Shown piece by piece: positions 27,820 through 37,418 of a stretch of DNA of 64,000 bases. The position numbers and the translations under genes are program-made. This DNA comes from Kluyvera georgiana ATCC 51603 (GTDB taxonomy: Bacteria; Pseudomonadota; Gammaproteobacteria; Enterobacterales; Enterobacteriaceae), in the NCBI RefSeq assembly GCF_001654985.1, contig NZ_LXEU01000039.1, forward strand, positions 1 to 64,000, given 5' to 3'. The notes beneath the pieces are model-generated. The model ran no database searches and was not told the DNA's origin. It saw only the letters and a list, made by a program, of their open reading frames with translations. Numbering within the stretch: the first letter of the stretch is position 1; each line of letters starts with the position of its first letter.

Positions 27820-30041
27820 TGCACGGGCGCATAAACCGTCACGATACCGCGACCGTTATTTTTTGAGGTGTAGCAGGCGGCATCGGCCTGGACCAGTACT
27901 TCCGCCAACTGGGCATTATGCTCGTGAATCAGCGTTAACCCTGCACTGGCACCGACACGGTGCAGCCGTCCTGCCCAGGTAAATTCATAATGCTTGATGG
28001 CATCGACAATGCGCTCGGTGGCGTTAAGCGCCTGTTCGGTGGAACAGTGGCGCAAAATAAAACCAAATTCATCTCCGCCGAGTCGCGCCAGAATATCGCT
28101 GGGGCGCAGCAGCGAGCGCATGAGGCCGGCTATTTCGTGCAGCAGAGCGTCCCCGGCCGCGTGCCCGGCGCTATCATTGACGGCCTTGAAGAAATCGAGG
28201 TCGAGCATCACCAGCGCATGCGACTGATATCCCCCCGGCAGCAATTTCAGCAGCCCTTTCAGCTGGCTTTCAAAGCTTGAACGATTGGGCAACCCGGTGA
28301 GCGCGTCGTGGCTGGCGCTATAGCTGAGCTGGCGCAGCAGGCGGCGCGACTCCGTAACGTCCTGAATGACCAGCACGAAACCGATATGCTCACCTTCCTG
28401 GGTGCTGAGCGGCGTCATGCTGTGATGGATATCAAAGCAGCCGCCGTAGCGGTTATGCAGGACTTTGTTTAGCTCGATATCGCTATCGAGATTTTCATCA
28501 CTGTACAAGTTCTCCAGCCGCGGGCCCTGTTCTCCTTGCGTAATAAACAGGACCTCGCGCAACGATTTCCCCTGCGCCTCAGCCTGCTTCCAGCCGCTGA
28601 TTTTCTCGGCGACCGGGTTCATAAAGGTGATGTTTTGTTGGCTGTCGGTGCTGATCACCGCTTCACGAATCGAGTCGAGGGTGATGTGCAGGCGTTCTTT
28701 TTCCTGGAACAACGCCTCGTTGGTTTGGGTTATCTCCGCCACCAGCCGTTTGTTGGCTTCGCGACTTTTTTTCAGATCGTTAATATCTTCAATCTGCTGG
28801 ATGAAATAGAGCGGCGTGCCGTCATCGTTGCGCACCAGCGAGACAGCCAGCAGCGCCCAGACAGCCTCACCGTGGCGGGTACGATAGCGTTTCTCAAGCG
28901 AGTAGCTCTCAATTTCACCGCGGGTCAGACGGTCCAGCTGTTCAAGGTCTTGCGCTAAATCGTCGGGCCAGGTGACCTGTTGGAACGTCATTTGGTGTAG
29001 TTCTTCCGGGGGATATCCAAGGAACCTCGCCAGCGCTTTATTGACCTGTAACCACTGCCCATAGGCATCGACTATCGCCATACCGACGGCCGAGTATTCC
29101 ATCGCGTTACGAAAGCGGGTTTCACTTTCCGCAATGCGACGTCGTTCACTGTATACGGCATACATCGCGATGCTCATCACCCCCGTGGGCAGCTGTACCA
29201 TCAAGAACGGCAGCCCCAGCATATTGCTCAGCCGGTAGTTGTTAAGGGTATTTTCAATGTTCTCCTGTACCAGCGGATGCTGCGCGGAGAGGGTCAGAAC
29301 CATCATGATGATGAGTAAAAAGATCAGGAAGGCTTCAATACGCGGTAGACGTACCGCGCTCCACATCATGAGCACCATAATGAAGGTAAACGGCCAGGGC
29401 ATATACAACATGGCGATCGCGCTGAGCGCGAGGGTGATTACCGCGGTCAGTATCGTCGAGACCAGCAGCGCGCGGTTACGATAACGCTGAAAAGAGTCTG
29501 CCCGGATGAGCATTCCCAGCGGAACCAGCGCCAGAGCACCGGAGGCATCCGAAAGCATCCAGACCAGCAAGGTCTGGAAGGCATGGTTTCCGGGCGTCAA
29601 GCTTGCCACCACAATACCGCTCAAAAAAGGCGGGATTAGCGCGGTTGCCAACGCCATTTGGGTCCAGTGGCGTAAGTTTCTGAGCGGATTGTCGAGGTTC
29701 AGCCAACGGCGCAGCAGTAACGCGCCAGCCAGCGCTTCCATAAGATTAGTCAGCGGATGAAGCAGCCCGTTCTGCTCGGGGGCGTAAAGCTCGGTGGCGA
29801 GAACGATCCCCAGTACGCCAGCGACGCTGATGTAGGGCCATAGCGTGCGGTTGAGACGGTAGAACGCGACGGTCATGATGGCCGTCGGAAACCAGACCGG
29901 CGAGAGCACGTTATGGGCGTGCATCAGTGATAATGAAAAGAGGGTGAATAAAAAAGTCGCTATCCACAAACCAAACAGTATTTGCAGCGAGTGCTGTCGT
30001 GACGCGGGGTGGAGAGGGCTAAGGTTGATATCGTTCTTCAT
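27771..30041 (-). CDS. dgcE: Diguanylate cyclase DgcE (YegE), short form without EAL domain
   Basis: 756 residues from the preferred ATG at 30041 (MKNDINLSPLHP); an ATG at 30110 would add 23 residues without a visible ribosome-binding site. An N-terminal MASE1 region of about eight helices (to about 290) is followed by two PAS/PAC units and a GGDEF domain with an intact active site (LGGDEF, about 655-659) and the inhibitory RxxD site (RPSD). E. coli YegE is about 1105 residues with a further PAS unit and a degenerate C-terminal EAL domain; both are missing here. The protein ends about 17 residues after VTVYAP, and the last codons lie antisense to alkA. Its product c-di-GMP promotes curli and biofilm in E. 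coli. Confidence 0.92.
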   Translation of the reverse strand: MKNDINLSPLHPASRQHSLQILFGLWIATFLFTLFSLSLMHAHNVLSPVWFPTAIMTVAFYRLNRTLWPYISVAGVLGIVLATELYAPEQNGLLHPLTNLMEALAGALLLRRWLNLDNPLRNLRHWTQMALATALIPPFLSGIVVASLTPGNHAFQTLLVWMLSDASGALALVPLGMLIRADSFQRYRNRALLVSTILTAVITLALSAIAMLYMPWPFTFIMVLMMWSAVRLPRIEAFLIFLLIIMMVLTLSAQHPLVQENIENTLNNYRLSNMLGLPFLMVQLPTGVMSIAMYAVYSERRRIAESETRFRNAMEYSAVGMAIVDAYGQWLQVNKALARFLGYPPEELHQMTFQQVTWPDDLAQDLEQLDRLTRGEIESYSLEKRYRTRHGEAVWALLAVSLVRNDDGTPLYFIQQIEDINDLKKSREANKRLVAEITQTNEALFQEKERLHITLDSIREAVISTDSQQNITFMNPVAEKISGWKQAEAQGKSLREVLFITQGEQGPRLENLYSDENLDSDIELNKVLHNRYGGCFDIHHSMTPLSTQEGEHIGFVLVIQDVTESRRLLRQLSYSASHDALTGLPNRSSFESQLKGLLKLLPGGYQSHALVMLDLDFFKAVNDSAGHAAGDALLHEIAGLMRSLLRPSDILARLGGDEFGFILRHCSTEQALNATERIVDAIKHYEFTWAGRLHRVGASAGLTLIHEHNAQLAEVLVQADAACYTSKNNGRGIVTVYAPVHHEGDQSSACQICNNA

Positions 30042-30280
30042 TACCACTGTTTTTCCGGAGGCGACGCTGCTCCGACCATGCTGAAATAAGCCGTGATTAT
30101 GCAACAACATTAGCGGAATTTATCAGATCCGTGACGCTAATTGACATAAATCATCAATTTGTGTCACCTGTAATATCATATTCATTAATGTATGGGGTCA
30201 GCGGAAACGGACGTGTGGGCGTTTGGCTTTTTGTCATCGCCAATCGATGCATTCGACTAGTATCGTTGCCCTGAAATCCC

Positions 30281-30286
30281 TATAAT
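30281..30286 (+). promoter_or_regulatory. Candidate -10 element of the udk promoter; content of the dgcE-udk gap
   Basis: The 355-base gap between dgcE and udk holds a consensus TATAAT at 30281-30286, without a clear -35 at the right distance, giving a leader of roughly 100 bases. A TTGACA at 30141 has no well-spaced partner. Nothing else was recognised in the gap. Confidence 0.4.
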
Positions 30287-30396
30287 TGCCGCGTTTGGCG
30301 CTGATACACGTGACTATTCAGAACGTTTCCTCTTGAATACTATTGTCTATTCGTGCCGTCCTTCCTATCATCCAGGTTAATCGGGTCACAAAATTT

Positions 30397-31038
30397 ATGA
30401 CTGATAAGTCTCATCAGTGCGTCATTGTAGGCATCGCCGGCGCATCGGCTTCAGGTAAAAGTCTTATTGCGAGTACGCTGTATCGCGAGCTGCGCGAACA
30501 GGTGGGCGATGAGCACATCGGCGTTATTCCTGAAGATAGCTATTACAAAGACCAAAGTCATCTGTCGATGGAAGATCGGGTTAAAACCAACTATGACCAC
30601 CCGAACGCGATGGACCACAGTCTGCTGTTCCAGCATCTGCAAACGCTGAAGCGCGGTAACCCTATTGAGCTGCCGGTTTATAGCTACGTCGAACATACCC
30701 GCATGCAGGAAACGATTCATATCGAACCGAAAAAAGTGATCATCCTTGAAGGGATCCTGCTGCTGACCGACGCGCGTCTGCGCGAAGAGATGAACTTCTC
30801 TATTTTTGTCGATACGCCGCTGGATATCTGCCTGATGCGTCGCATCAAGCGTGACGTTAATGAACGCGGTCGTTCTATGGACTCCGTCATGGCGCAGTAC
30901 CAGAAAACGGTGCGTCCGATGTTCCTGCAGTTTATCGAGCCGTCCAAGCAATACGCCGACATCATCGTGCCGCGTGGGGGCAAAAACCGCATCGCTATCG
31001 ATATTCTGAAAGCGAAAATTAGCCAGTTTTTTGAATAA
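30397..31038 (+). CDS. udk: Uridine/cytidine kinase Udk
   Basis: 213 residues starting [15 protein letters not shown], the E. coli length; the longer frame from 30343 adds 18 unrelated residues. P-loop GASASGKS at residues 15-22, lid region [17 protein letters not shown]. It phosphorylates uridine and cytidine in pyrimidine salvage. It lies 77 bases upstream of dcd in the same direction, with probable co-transcription. Confidence 0.97.
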   Translation: MTDKSHQCVIVGIAGASASGKSLIASTLYRELREQVGDEHIGVIPEDSYYKDQSHLSMEDRVKTNYDHPNAMDHSLLFQHLQTLKRGNPIELPVYSYVEHTRMQETIHIEPKKVIILEGILLLTDARLREEMNFSIFVDTPLDICLMRRIKRDVNERGRSMDSVMAQYQKTVRPMFLQFIEPSKQYADIIVPRGGKNRIAIDILKAKISQFFE

Positions 31039-31115
31039 CTCACACGAATTGTGTAACGTGCAATAAACGCCCTCAACCGCGATGGAAGAGGGCCGTCGTA
31101 CAAAAGGAGAGTGAT

Positions 31116-31697
31116 ATGCGTCTGTGTGACCGTGATATAGAAGCCTGGCTGGATGAAGGCCGACTGTCGATTAACCCGCGTCCGCCGATTGAGCGTATCA
31201 ATGGTGCCACCGTTGACGTGCGTTTAGGCAACAAGTTTCGCACCTTCAGCGGCCATACCGCCGCCTATATTGATTTAAGCGGGCCGAAGGCGGAAGTCAG
31301 CGCGGCGCTGGATCGCGTGATGAGTGAAGAGATTGTGCTCGCAGAAGGCGACGCCTTCTATCTGCACCCGGGCGAACTGGCGCTGGCGGTGACGCTGGAG
31401 TCGGTTACGCTGCCTGCGGATCTGGTCGGCTGGCTGGACGGTCGTTCCTCGCTGGCGCGTCTGGGGCTGATGGTGCACGTCACCGCACACCGTATCGATC
31501 CGGGCTGGTCGGGTTGCATCGTGCTGGAATTCTACAACTCCGGTAAGCTGCCGCTGGCGCTACGTCCGGGGATGCTGATTGGCGCACTGAGCTTTGAACC
31601 GCTGTCGGGTCCGGCGGCGCGCCCATACAACCGTCGTGAAGATGCCAAATATCGCGATCAGCAGGGCGCGGTTGCCAGTCGTATTGATAAAGACTGA
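31116..31697 (+). CDS. dcd: dCTP deaminase Dcd
   Basis: 193 residues, as in E. coli. It deaminates dCTP to dUTP, the main source of dUMP for thymidylate. The trimeric dUTPase-like fold shows [20 protein letters not shown], with the catalytic region including the Arg-Ser-Ser nucleotide loop and E of [17 protein letters not shown] precedes the ATG. The neighbours udk and asmA are conserved in enterics. Confidence 0.97.
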   Translation: MRLCDRDIEAWLDEGRLSINPRPPIERINGATVDVRLGNKFRTFSGHTAAYIDLSGPKAEVSAALDRVMSEEIVLAEGDAFYLHPGELALAVTLESVTLPADLVGWLDGRSSLARLGLMVHVTAHRIDPGWSGCIVLEFYNSGKLPLALRPGMLIGALSFEPLSGPAARPYNRREDAKYRDQQGAVASRIDKD

Positions 31698-31723
31698 CCC
31701 ATCGCAAAGCGGATGAGGGTGCC

Positions 31724-33568
31724 ATGAGAAGAATATTGACGACACTGATGATTCTGCTGGTGGTGCTGGTGGCCGGCCTGTCATCGTTGGTGCTGCTGGT
31801 CAATCCTAACGATTTCCGCAGCTATATGGTCAAGCAGGTGGCTGAGCACAGCGGGTATCAGCTGCAGCTGGAAGGCTCCCTGCGCTGGCACGTCTGGCCG
31901 CGGTTGAGCATTTTGTCCGGACGCATGGCCTTAACCGCCCCCGGCGCCAGCGCGCCGCTGGTGCGGGCGGACAATATGCGTCTCGACGTGGCGCTGTTGC
32001 CGCTGCTGTCCCACCAACTGCAGGTTAAGCAGGTGATGCTTAAAGGCGCGGTGGTGCAGCTGACGCCAGAGACCGAAGCCATCCGCGACCAGCGTGCGCC
32101 CGTGGCGCCAAAAGGAACCTCGCTGCCTCAGGAGCCGGGCGATCGCGGCTGGTCATTCGACATTGCCGGGCTGCAGCTCATCGACAGCGTGCTGGTATTC
32201 CAGCATGAAAACGACGAGCAGATGACGGTCCGCGATATTCATCTGCAGATGGAGCAGGATGCCGGGCATCAGGCGACCGTCGATTTTTCAGGCCGCATGA
32301 ACCGCGATCAGCGCGACCTATCCCTTCGTTTCTCCGCCGCCGTGCAGGCGGGTAATTATCCGCAGAGTCTTGACGCGCAGCTGTCGCAAATCAGCTGGCA
32401 GCTTCAGGGGGCCGATCTCCCGGCCCAGGGTATCAGCGGCAACGGCAGTGTGAATGCCAGCTGGCAGGAAGGGGAGAAGACGCTCAGCTTTAATGCGCTC
32501 AACCTGGTGGCGAATGACAGCACGCTGACCGGTAAAGGCAGCGTGGTGCTGGGCGATAAGCCGGTGTGGTCGCTGGACCTCCAGTCTGACAAGCTTAACC
32601 TCGATAACCTGCTGGTGCGTTCGGATATCCTCGTCAGCGGCGGCGCGCAGCAGGCGCAGTCGGCACCGAGTAAACCGCGTCCAGTGATAGCCAATGGCGT
32701 CAATTTACCGCCTTATAGCGGTCTGACGAGCTTCGACGGATCGCTGTCAATGACCGCCAACCAGGTCGTCTGGCGCGGGTTGCCGTTTACCCATGTTACC
32801 CTGCAGGCCACTAACCAACGCGGGCTGCTGCGTATCTCTCAACTGGAAGGCTCGCTGGCGGGGGGACAACTGTCGCTGCCGGGCACGCTGGATGCGCGCA
32901 GCGGGGCGCCGTTAGCCAAATTTCAGCCAAAGCTCGATAACATCGAGATTGGCAACCTGTTGAAAGCCTTCAACTACCCGATCAACATGGTGGGCAAACT
33001 GTCGCTGGCCGGTGATTTCTCCGGTTCGGTCATTGATGCTAACCACTTCCGCCGCGACTGGCAGGGGCAGGCGAATCTTGAGCTGAAAGAGACCCGTACC
33101 GAAGGGCTGAACTTCCAGCAGTTGGTGCAGCAGGCGGTTGAGCGCAGCACTGACATCCGTGCGCAGGAAAACTATGACAGCGCCACGCGGCTGGATGAGC
33201 TGACGACCGATATTGACCTCGATAGCGGCATTCTTACGCTCAATAACATGAGCGGGAAATCCTCACTGATGCAGATGACCGGTAAAGGCACCCTCAATCT
33301 GATGAAAGAGGAAGGCGATCTGCAGTTTGGTATTCAGGTTACTGACGGCTGGCAGGGGCAGGGCAAGCTGGTGGATATGCTGAAATCCACGTCTATCCCG
33401 CTGCGCGTTTACGGCAAATGGGAAGCGCTGAACTACAGTTTGCAGGTAGACCAGATCCTACGTCGTCAGCTACAGAACGAAGCGAAGCGCCGGTTAAATG
33501 ACTGGGCGGAGCGCAATAAGAACATGCAGTCCGGTAAAGACGTCAAGCAACTGCTCAATAAACAGTAG
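31724..33568 (+). CDS. asmA: AsmA-family inner-membrane protein AsmA
   Basis: 614 residues (E. coli about 617). One N-terminal membrane anchor (LTTLMILLVVLVAGLSSLVL) precedes a large periplasmic beta-rich domain. The family's N-terminal motif NPNDFRSYMVKQVAEHSGYQ and the C-terminal AsmA domain (around residues 430-580, with KETRTEGLNFQQLVQQ) are present. AsmA-like proteins belong to the bridge-like lipid-transfer class; E. coli asmA mutations suppress outer-membrane assembly defects and alter LPS. It follows dcd after 26 bases. Confidence 0.95.
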   Translation: MRRILTTLMILLVVLVAGLSSLVLLVNPNDFRSYMVKQVAEHSGYQLQLEGSLRWHVWPRLSILSGRMALTAPGASAPLVRADNMRLDVALLPLLSHQLQVKQVMLKGAVVQLTPETEAIRDQRAPVAPKGTSLPQEPGDRGWSFDIAGLQLIDSVLVFQHENDEQMTVRDIHLQMEQDAGHQATVDFSGRMNRDQRDLSLRFSAAVQAGNYPQSLDAQLSQISWQLQGADLPAQGISGNGSVNASWQEGEKTLSFNALNLVANDSTLTGKGSVVLGDKPVWSLDLQSDKLNLDNLLVRSDILVSGGAQQAQSAPSKPRPVIANGVNLPPYSGLTSFDGSLSMTANQVVWRGLPFTHVTLQATNQRGLLRISQLEGSLAGGQLSLPGTLDARSGAPLAKFQPKLDNIEIGNLLKAFNYPINMVGKLSLAGDFSGSVIDANHFRRDWQGQANLELKETRTEGLNFQQLVQQAVERSTDIRAQENYDSATRLDELTTDIDLDSGILTLNNMSGKSSLMQMTGKGTLNLMKEEGDLQFGIQVTDGWQGQGKLVDMLKSTSIPLRVYGKWEALNYSLQVDQILRRQLQNEAKRRLNDWAERNKNMQSGKDVKQLLNKQ

Positions 33569-33580
33569 CCTTGAGATAAG

Positions 33581-33603
33581 CCCGGCGGCATTGCGCCGCC
33601 GGG
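33581..33603. terminator. Hairpin between converging asmA and yegH
   Basis: CCCGGCGGC and GCCGCCGGG form a strong stem with a short loop in the 41-base gap between the two convergent stops. No T-run is present on either strand, so it is perhaps a bidirectional 3'-end hairpin. Confidence 0.5.
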
Positions 33604-33609
33604 AAAGCG

Positions 33610-35190
33610 CTACACTTCGTAATCCCACTCTTCCTGCGGTGGCGGGATAATCTGCACTTTTTGCACCCTGTGGCTCTCAACCTGCAAGGTTTTCAGTTTC
33701 CACGGGCCAATCTGCACCTCTTCACCGGCTTTAGGAATGCGCTGCAGGTGCTCCATCAGTAGCCCGGCAATGGTGTGATACTCACGCTTTTCATCCAGCG
33801 GCAGCGGGATGTATTGCACCAGGTCTTCCAGCGGCATGTGGCCGTTTGCCGTCCAGCTACCGTCGGCATTTTTCTGGATATCATGGCGCGCATCAATCTC
33901 TTCAGCCTCGTTTGGCAGGTTTCCGGCAATGGTCTCGGTTACGTCGCTTAACGTCACAATCCCCTCGACCGAGCCAAACTCATCCACCACGAAGGCAAAG
34001 TGGGTACGTGCGTTGCGGAACTGTTCCAGCGCCGAGAGCAGCGGCAGCGCTTCCGGGAAGACCAGCGGCTGGCGGACCAACACGCGCAGATCCAACGGCT
34101 CACCACGCAGCGACTGCTGCAACAGGTCGATGACGTGCACCACGCCGAGCAGATCTTCTTCGTCATCGCCGCCGGTTACCACCAGCCGGGTATGCTGGTT
34201 TTTCTCCAGCAGCGCGCGAATTTCGCTTTCCGGCGCGCTGAGGTCGATGTGCTCAATATCGTGACGTGAGGTCATGATGCTGCTGACGGTACGCTGGTTA
34301 AGGTTGAGCACACGCTCAATCATCCGCCGCTCCTGCGGGTCGAAGATTTGCTGATCGTCCTGGTCCACCAGCAGCGAGGCGGTGCCGACGTCGAGTTCGG
34401 CATCTTCTTTTTTGCCGCTGAGCAGACGCATGACCGCCTCGGTCGTGCGGCTACGCAGCGACTGATTGGCCGTGAGGAAGCGACGTCGGTTGAAGATAGC
34501 CAGCTGGTTTAAGAACTCGATCATCACCGAGAAGCCGATCGCCGCGTACAGATAGCCTTTAGGAATGACGAGACCAAAACCTTCCGCCACCAGGCTAAAG
34601 CCAATCATCAGCAGGAAGCTCAGGCACAGGATAACGATAGTCGGGTGGCTGTTCACAAAGCGCGTCAGCGTTTTACTGGCCAGCAGCATCAGGCTGATGG
34701 CAATAATCACTGCCGCCATCATTACCGCCAGATGGTCGACCATGCCGACGGCAGTGATCACCGAGTCGAGCGAGAAGACCGCATCCAGCACCACAATCTG
34801 CGCCACCACGCCCCAGAAGCGCGCGCCGCGTCGCTGGGTCGGATTATCGCTGTCTTTCCCCTCCAGCCGCTCGTTGAGCTCCACCGTGGCTTTAAAAAGC
34901 AGGAAGAAGCCGCCGACCAGCATAATGAGGTCGCGGGCGCTGAAGGTGAAATCACGGATGCTGAATAAAGGCTTAGTGAGCGTGACCAGCCACGAAATAG
35001 AGGCCAGCAGCAGAAGGCGCATCAGCATGGCCAGAATGAGCCCAGTGACGCGCGCGCGGTCGCGCTGGGCTGGCGGCAGCTTTTCCGCCAGGATGGCGAT
35101 AAACACCAGATTATCAATTCCGAGAACCAGCTCAATGACGACCAGCGTCACGAGTCCCGCCCAAATAGAGGGATCGGCAATCCATTCCAT
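33610..35190 (-). CDS. yegH: TerC-CBS-CorC fusion membrane protein YegH
   Basis: 526 residues (E. coli 527). The N-terminal TerC-type membrane domain has about seven helices (1-230), with [20 protein letters not shown] and [16 protein letters not shown] carrying conserved acidic residues. A CBS pair (about 300-420) is followed by a C-terminal CorC/HlyC transporter-associated domain (about 440-520). Likely metal-ion transport or metallation, by analogy to TerC/Alx; not proven for YegH. It is transcribed away from the wza promoter region. Confidence 0.93.
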   Translation of the reverse strand: MEWIADPSIWAGLVTLVVIELVLGIDNLVFIAILAEKLPPAQRDRARVTGLILAMLMRLLLLASISWLVTLTKPLFSIRDFTFSARDLIMLVGGFFLLFKATVELNERLEGKDSDNPTQRRGARFWGVVAQIVVLDAVFSLDSVITAVGMVDHLAVMMAAVIIAISLMLLASKTLTRFVNSHPTIVILCLSFLLMIGFSLVAEGFGLVIPKGYLYAAIGFSVMIEFLNQLAIFNRRRFLTANQSLRSRTTEAVMRLLSGKKEDAELDVGTASLLVDQDDQQIFDPQERRMIERVLNLNQRTVSSIMTSRHDIEHIDLSAPESEIRALLEKNQHTRLVVTGGDDEEDLLGVVHVIDLLQQSLRGEPLDLRVLVRQPLVFPEALPLLSALEQFRNARTHFAFVVDEFGSVEGIVTLSDVTETIAGNLPNEAEEIDARHDIQKNADGSWTANGHMPLEDLVQYIPLPLDEKREYHTIAGLLMEHLQRIPKAGEEVQIGPWKLKTLQVESHRVQKVQIIPPPQEEWDYEV

Positions 35191-35550
35191 ACGTTGGTTA
35201 AAACCTTATGTTACAAGACAAATTGATCATGGATAAAGCCGCGGCAAAATGCAACGTCTGCCGGTGATTTATCATGACAAAAGCTAAGGATATTGTAAAA
35301 ATAGGGGATAATATTTCCATGAAATATTTGATGGTGAGAAACTAATACTGCGATCTGTCAATATAAAGAAAATCCTAAAAACACTGGATTAATTAATCTT
35401 AATATTATTCTTAAAATTATTTTTTAAGCGGCAGTTACCTTGCCTGCTATTCGCTTAACTGCAACAATTCTCCCGGTACTGAATGGAATAGCCATTTATG
35501 TGCGTCATAAAATAGTCATGCAGGGGATGTTATCCCTGTAATTATATATC

Positions 35551-35564
35551 CAGGAATATTCTCT
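35551..35564 (+). promoter_or_regulatory. RcsAB box of the colanic acid operon
   Basis: CAGGAATATTCTCT contains AGGAATATTCT, the core of the reverse-oriented RcsA-RcsB box (TAGGAATATTCTTA), with 11 of 14 positions matching. TATTCT at 35564-35569 could be the -10. The rest of the 643-base yegH-wza gap upstream (35191-35550) is AT-rich with no recognised gene. RcsAB activation of wza is established in E. coli. Confidence 0.65.
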
Positions 35565-35610
35565 ATTCTTTTGATGAATAGCTGGACTTCCTATAACAAC
35601 ATGATTTTTA

Positions 35611-35650
35611 GGTGAATTGGTAGCTGAAAGCCAAGGGCGGTAGCATGCCT
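35611..35650 (+). promoter_or_regulatory. JUMPstart with ops element (RfaH recruitment) in the wza leader
   Basis: GGTGAATTGGTAGCTGAAAG followed by CCAAGGGCGGTAGCATGCC matches the JUMPstart sequence. The ops core at 35636-35646 reads GGCGGTAGCAT, one base from the usual GGCGGTAGCGT. RfaH loads on polymerase paused here and suppresses termination through the long operon. It lies about 190 bases before wza. Confidence 0.85.
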
Positions 35651-35833
35651 GAAGGCGTGACGTAAAGCCTGAATTATTCTGTCAATAGCCTGCGGATGAA
35701 TCCCAACTTTTTTAGGATATATGCCAGTTATATTCATCGGCAAATAAATGCATGGTGAGTTTACAGGTAATCAAATTGTACGGATTAATATAATTCGCAC
35801 AGGATAATTTTCTGCCAAAGTGATAAATAATCA

Positions 35834-36967
35834 ATGATGAAATCCAAACTAAAATTGATGCCATTATTGGTGTCGGTAAGCTTGATGAGTGGTTGCACCA
35901 TACTTCCAGGCAGCAATATGTCTACCTACGGAAAAGATGTGATTAAGCAGCAGGATGCTGATTATGACATTGGCCGGATGGTGAATGTTTATCCGCTGAC
36001 CCCGCGACTGATTGAACAATTACGCCCACGTCCCAACGTCGCGCAACCGAACATGTCGCTGGATCAGGAGTTAAGCAATTACCAGTATCGCGTCGGTTCA
36101 GGCGACGTGCTGAACGTCACGGTGTGGGATCACCCGGAGTTGACCACCCCGGCGGGGCAGTACCGTAGCTCCAGCGATACCGGTAACTGGGTCCAGCCGG
36201 ACGGCACCATCTTCTATCCCTATATTGGCAAAGTGCAGGTGAAAGGACGCACGCTGGCGGAAATTCGCCAGACCATTACCCAGCGTCTCGCCGCCTACAT
36301 CACCGACCCGCAGGTTGACGTGAACGTTGCCGCCTTCCGTTCGCAAAAAGTGTATGTCTCCGGGCAGGTGAACAAATCCGGCCAGCAGGCCATCACCAAC
36401 GTGCCGCTGACCGTGCTGGACGCGATCAACGCGGCGGGTGGCCTGAGCGAACTGGCCGACTGGCGCAACGTGGTGCTGACCCACGACGGTAAAGAGCAGC
36501 GCATTTCTGTGCAGGCGTTGATGCAGAACGGCGATCTGAGCCAGAACCGTTTGCTCTACCCGGGTGATATCCTCTTCGTGCCGCGCAACGACGATCTCAA
36601 GGTCTTCGTGATGGGTGAAGTGAAAAAACAGAGCACGCTCAAAATGGACTTCAGCGGTATGACGCTGACCGAAGCGCTCGGCCAGGCGGAAGGCATCGAC
36701 CTGACGACCTCCGATGCCAGCGGTATCTTCGTGATTCGTCCAACCAAAGCGGGCAACAACGGCAAGATGGCCAACATTTATCAGCTGGATATGTCCGATG
36801 CGACCTCGCTGGTTATGGCAACCAACTTTATTCTCCAGCCGTATGACGTGGTTTACGTCACCACCGCACCGGTTGCTCGCTGGAACCGTCTGATCAACCA
36901 ACTGTTGCCGACCATCAGTGGCGTTCGCTACATGACCGATTCGGCGAAAGATATTCATACCTGGTAA
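35834..36967 (+). CDS. wza: Colanic acid outer-membrane export lipoprotein Wza
   Basis: 377 residues (E. coli 379). A lipoprotein signal with lipobox LMSGC places the acylated cysteine at residue 21 when counted from the first of two tandem ATGs. The polysaccharide-export (Poly_export) domain, SLBB repeats and a C-terminal amphipathic helix ([20 protein letters not shown]) are present. It forms the octameric outer-membrane channel with a helical barrel for group 1 capsule and colanic acid. First gene of the operon. Confidence 0.97.
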   Translation: MMKSKLKLMPLLVSVSLMSGCTILPGSNMSTYGKDVIKQQDADYDIGRMVNVYPLTPRLIEQLRPRPNVAQPNMSLDQELSNYQYRVGSGDVLNVTVWDHPELTTPAGQYRSSSDTGNWVQPDGTIFYPYIGKVQVKGRTLAEIRQTITQRLAAYITDPQVDVNVAAFRSQKVYVSGQVNKSGQQAITNVPLTVLDAINAAGGLSELADWRNVVLTHDGKEQRISVQALMQNGDLSQNRLLYPGDILFVPRNDDLKVFVMGEVKKQSTLKMDFSGMTLTEALGQAEGIDLTTSDASGIFVIRPTKAGNNGKMANIYQLDMSDATSLVMATNFILQPYDVVYVTTAPVARWNRLINQLLPTISGVRYMTDSAKDIHTW

Positions 36968-36972
36968 CCGTC

Positions 36973-37416
36973 ATGTTTAACAAAATTCTTGTGGTTTGCG
37001 TGGGGAACATCTGCCGTTCCCCCACGGCTGAGCGGCTGCTACGCAGTCATCTGCCGTCACTAACCGTCGAATCGGCGGGACTGGGGGCATTAGTTGGGAA
37101 AGCGGCGGATGAACGCGCCGCGAGCGTTGCCGCCGAGCACGCCATTTCGCTCGACGGGCACTGCGCGCGGCAAATTTCTGGCCGTATGTGCCGTGAGTAC
37201 GATCTGATTCTGGCGATGGAAAAACGTCACGTCGCCACCCTGCATGAAATGGCGCCGGAGATGCGCGGCAAAGTCATGCTTTTTGGTCATTGGGATAACG
37301 AACGCGAGATTCCCGATCCGTATCGCAAAAGCCGGGAGGCGTTTGAAGCGGTGTACCAGTTACTCGACAGGTCTGCCAGCCAGTGGGCGCAGGCACTGAA
37401 AGCACAGCAGGGATAA
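36973..37416 (+). CDS. wzb: Low-molecular-weight protein tyrosine phosphatase Wzb
   Basis: 147 residues. The CX5R phosphatase loop VCVGNICRSPTAE has nucleophile C9 and R15, and the general acid lies in the DPYRKS loop. It dephosphorylates the C-terminal tyrosines of Wzc; cycling of phosphorylation is required for polymer export. It follows wza by five bases and ends two bases before wzc. Confidence 0.97.
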   Translation: MFNKILVVCVGNICRSPTAERLLRSHLPSLTVESAGLGALVGKAADERAASVAAEHAISLDGHCARQISGRMCREYDLILAMEKRHVATLHEMAPEMRGKVMLFGHWDNEREIPDPYRKSREAFEAVYQLLDRSASQWAQALKAQQG

Positions 37417-37418
37417 CC

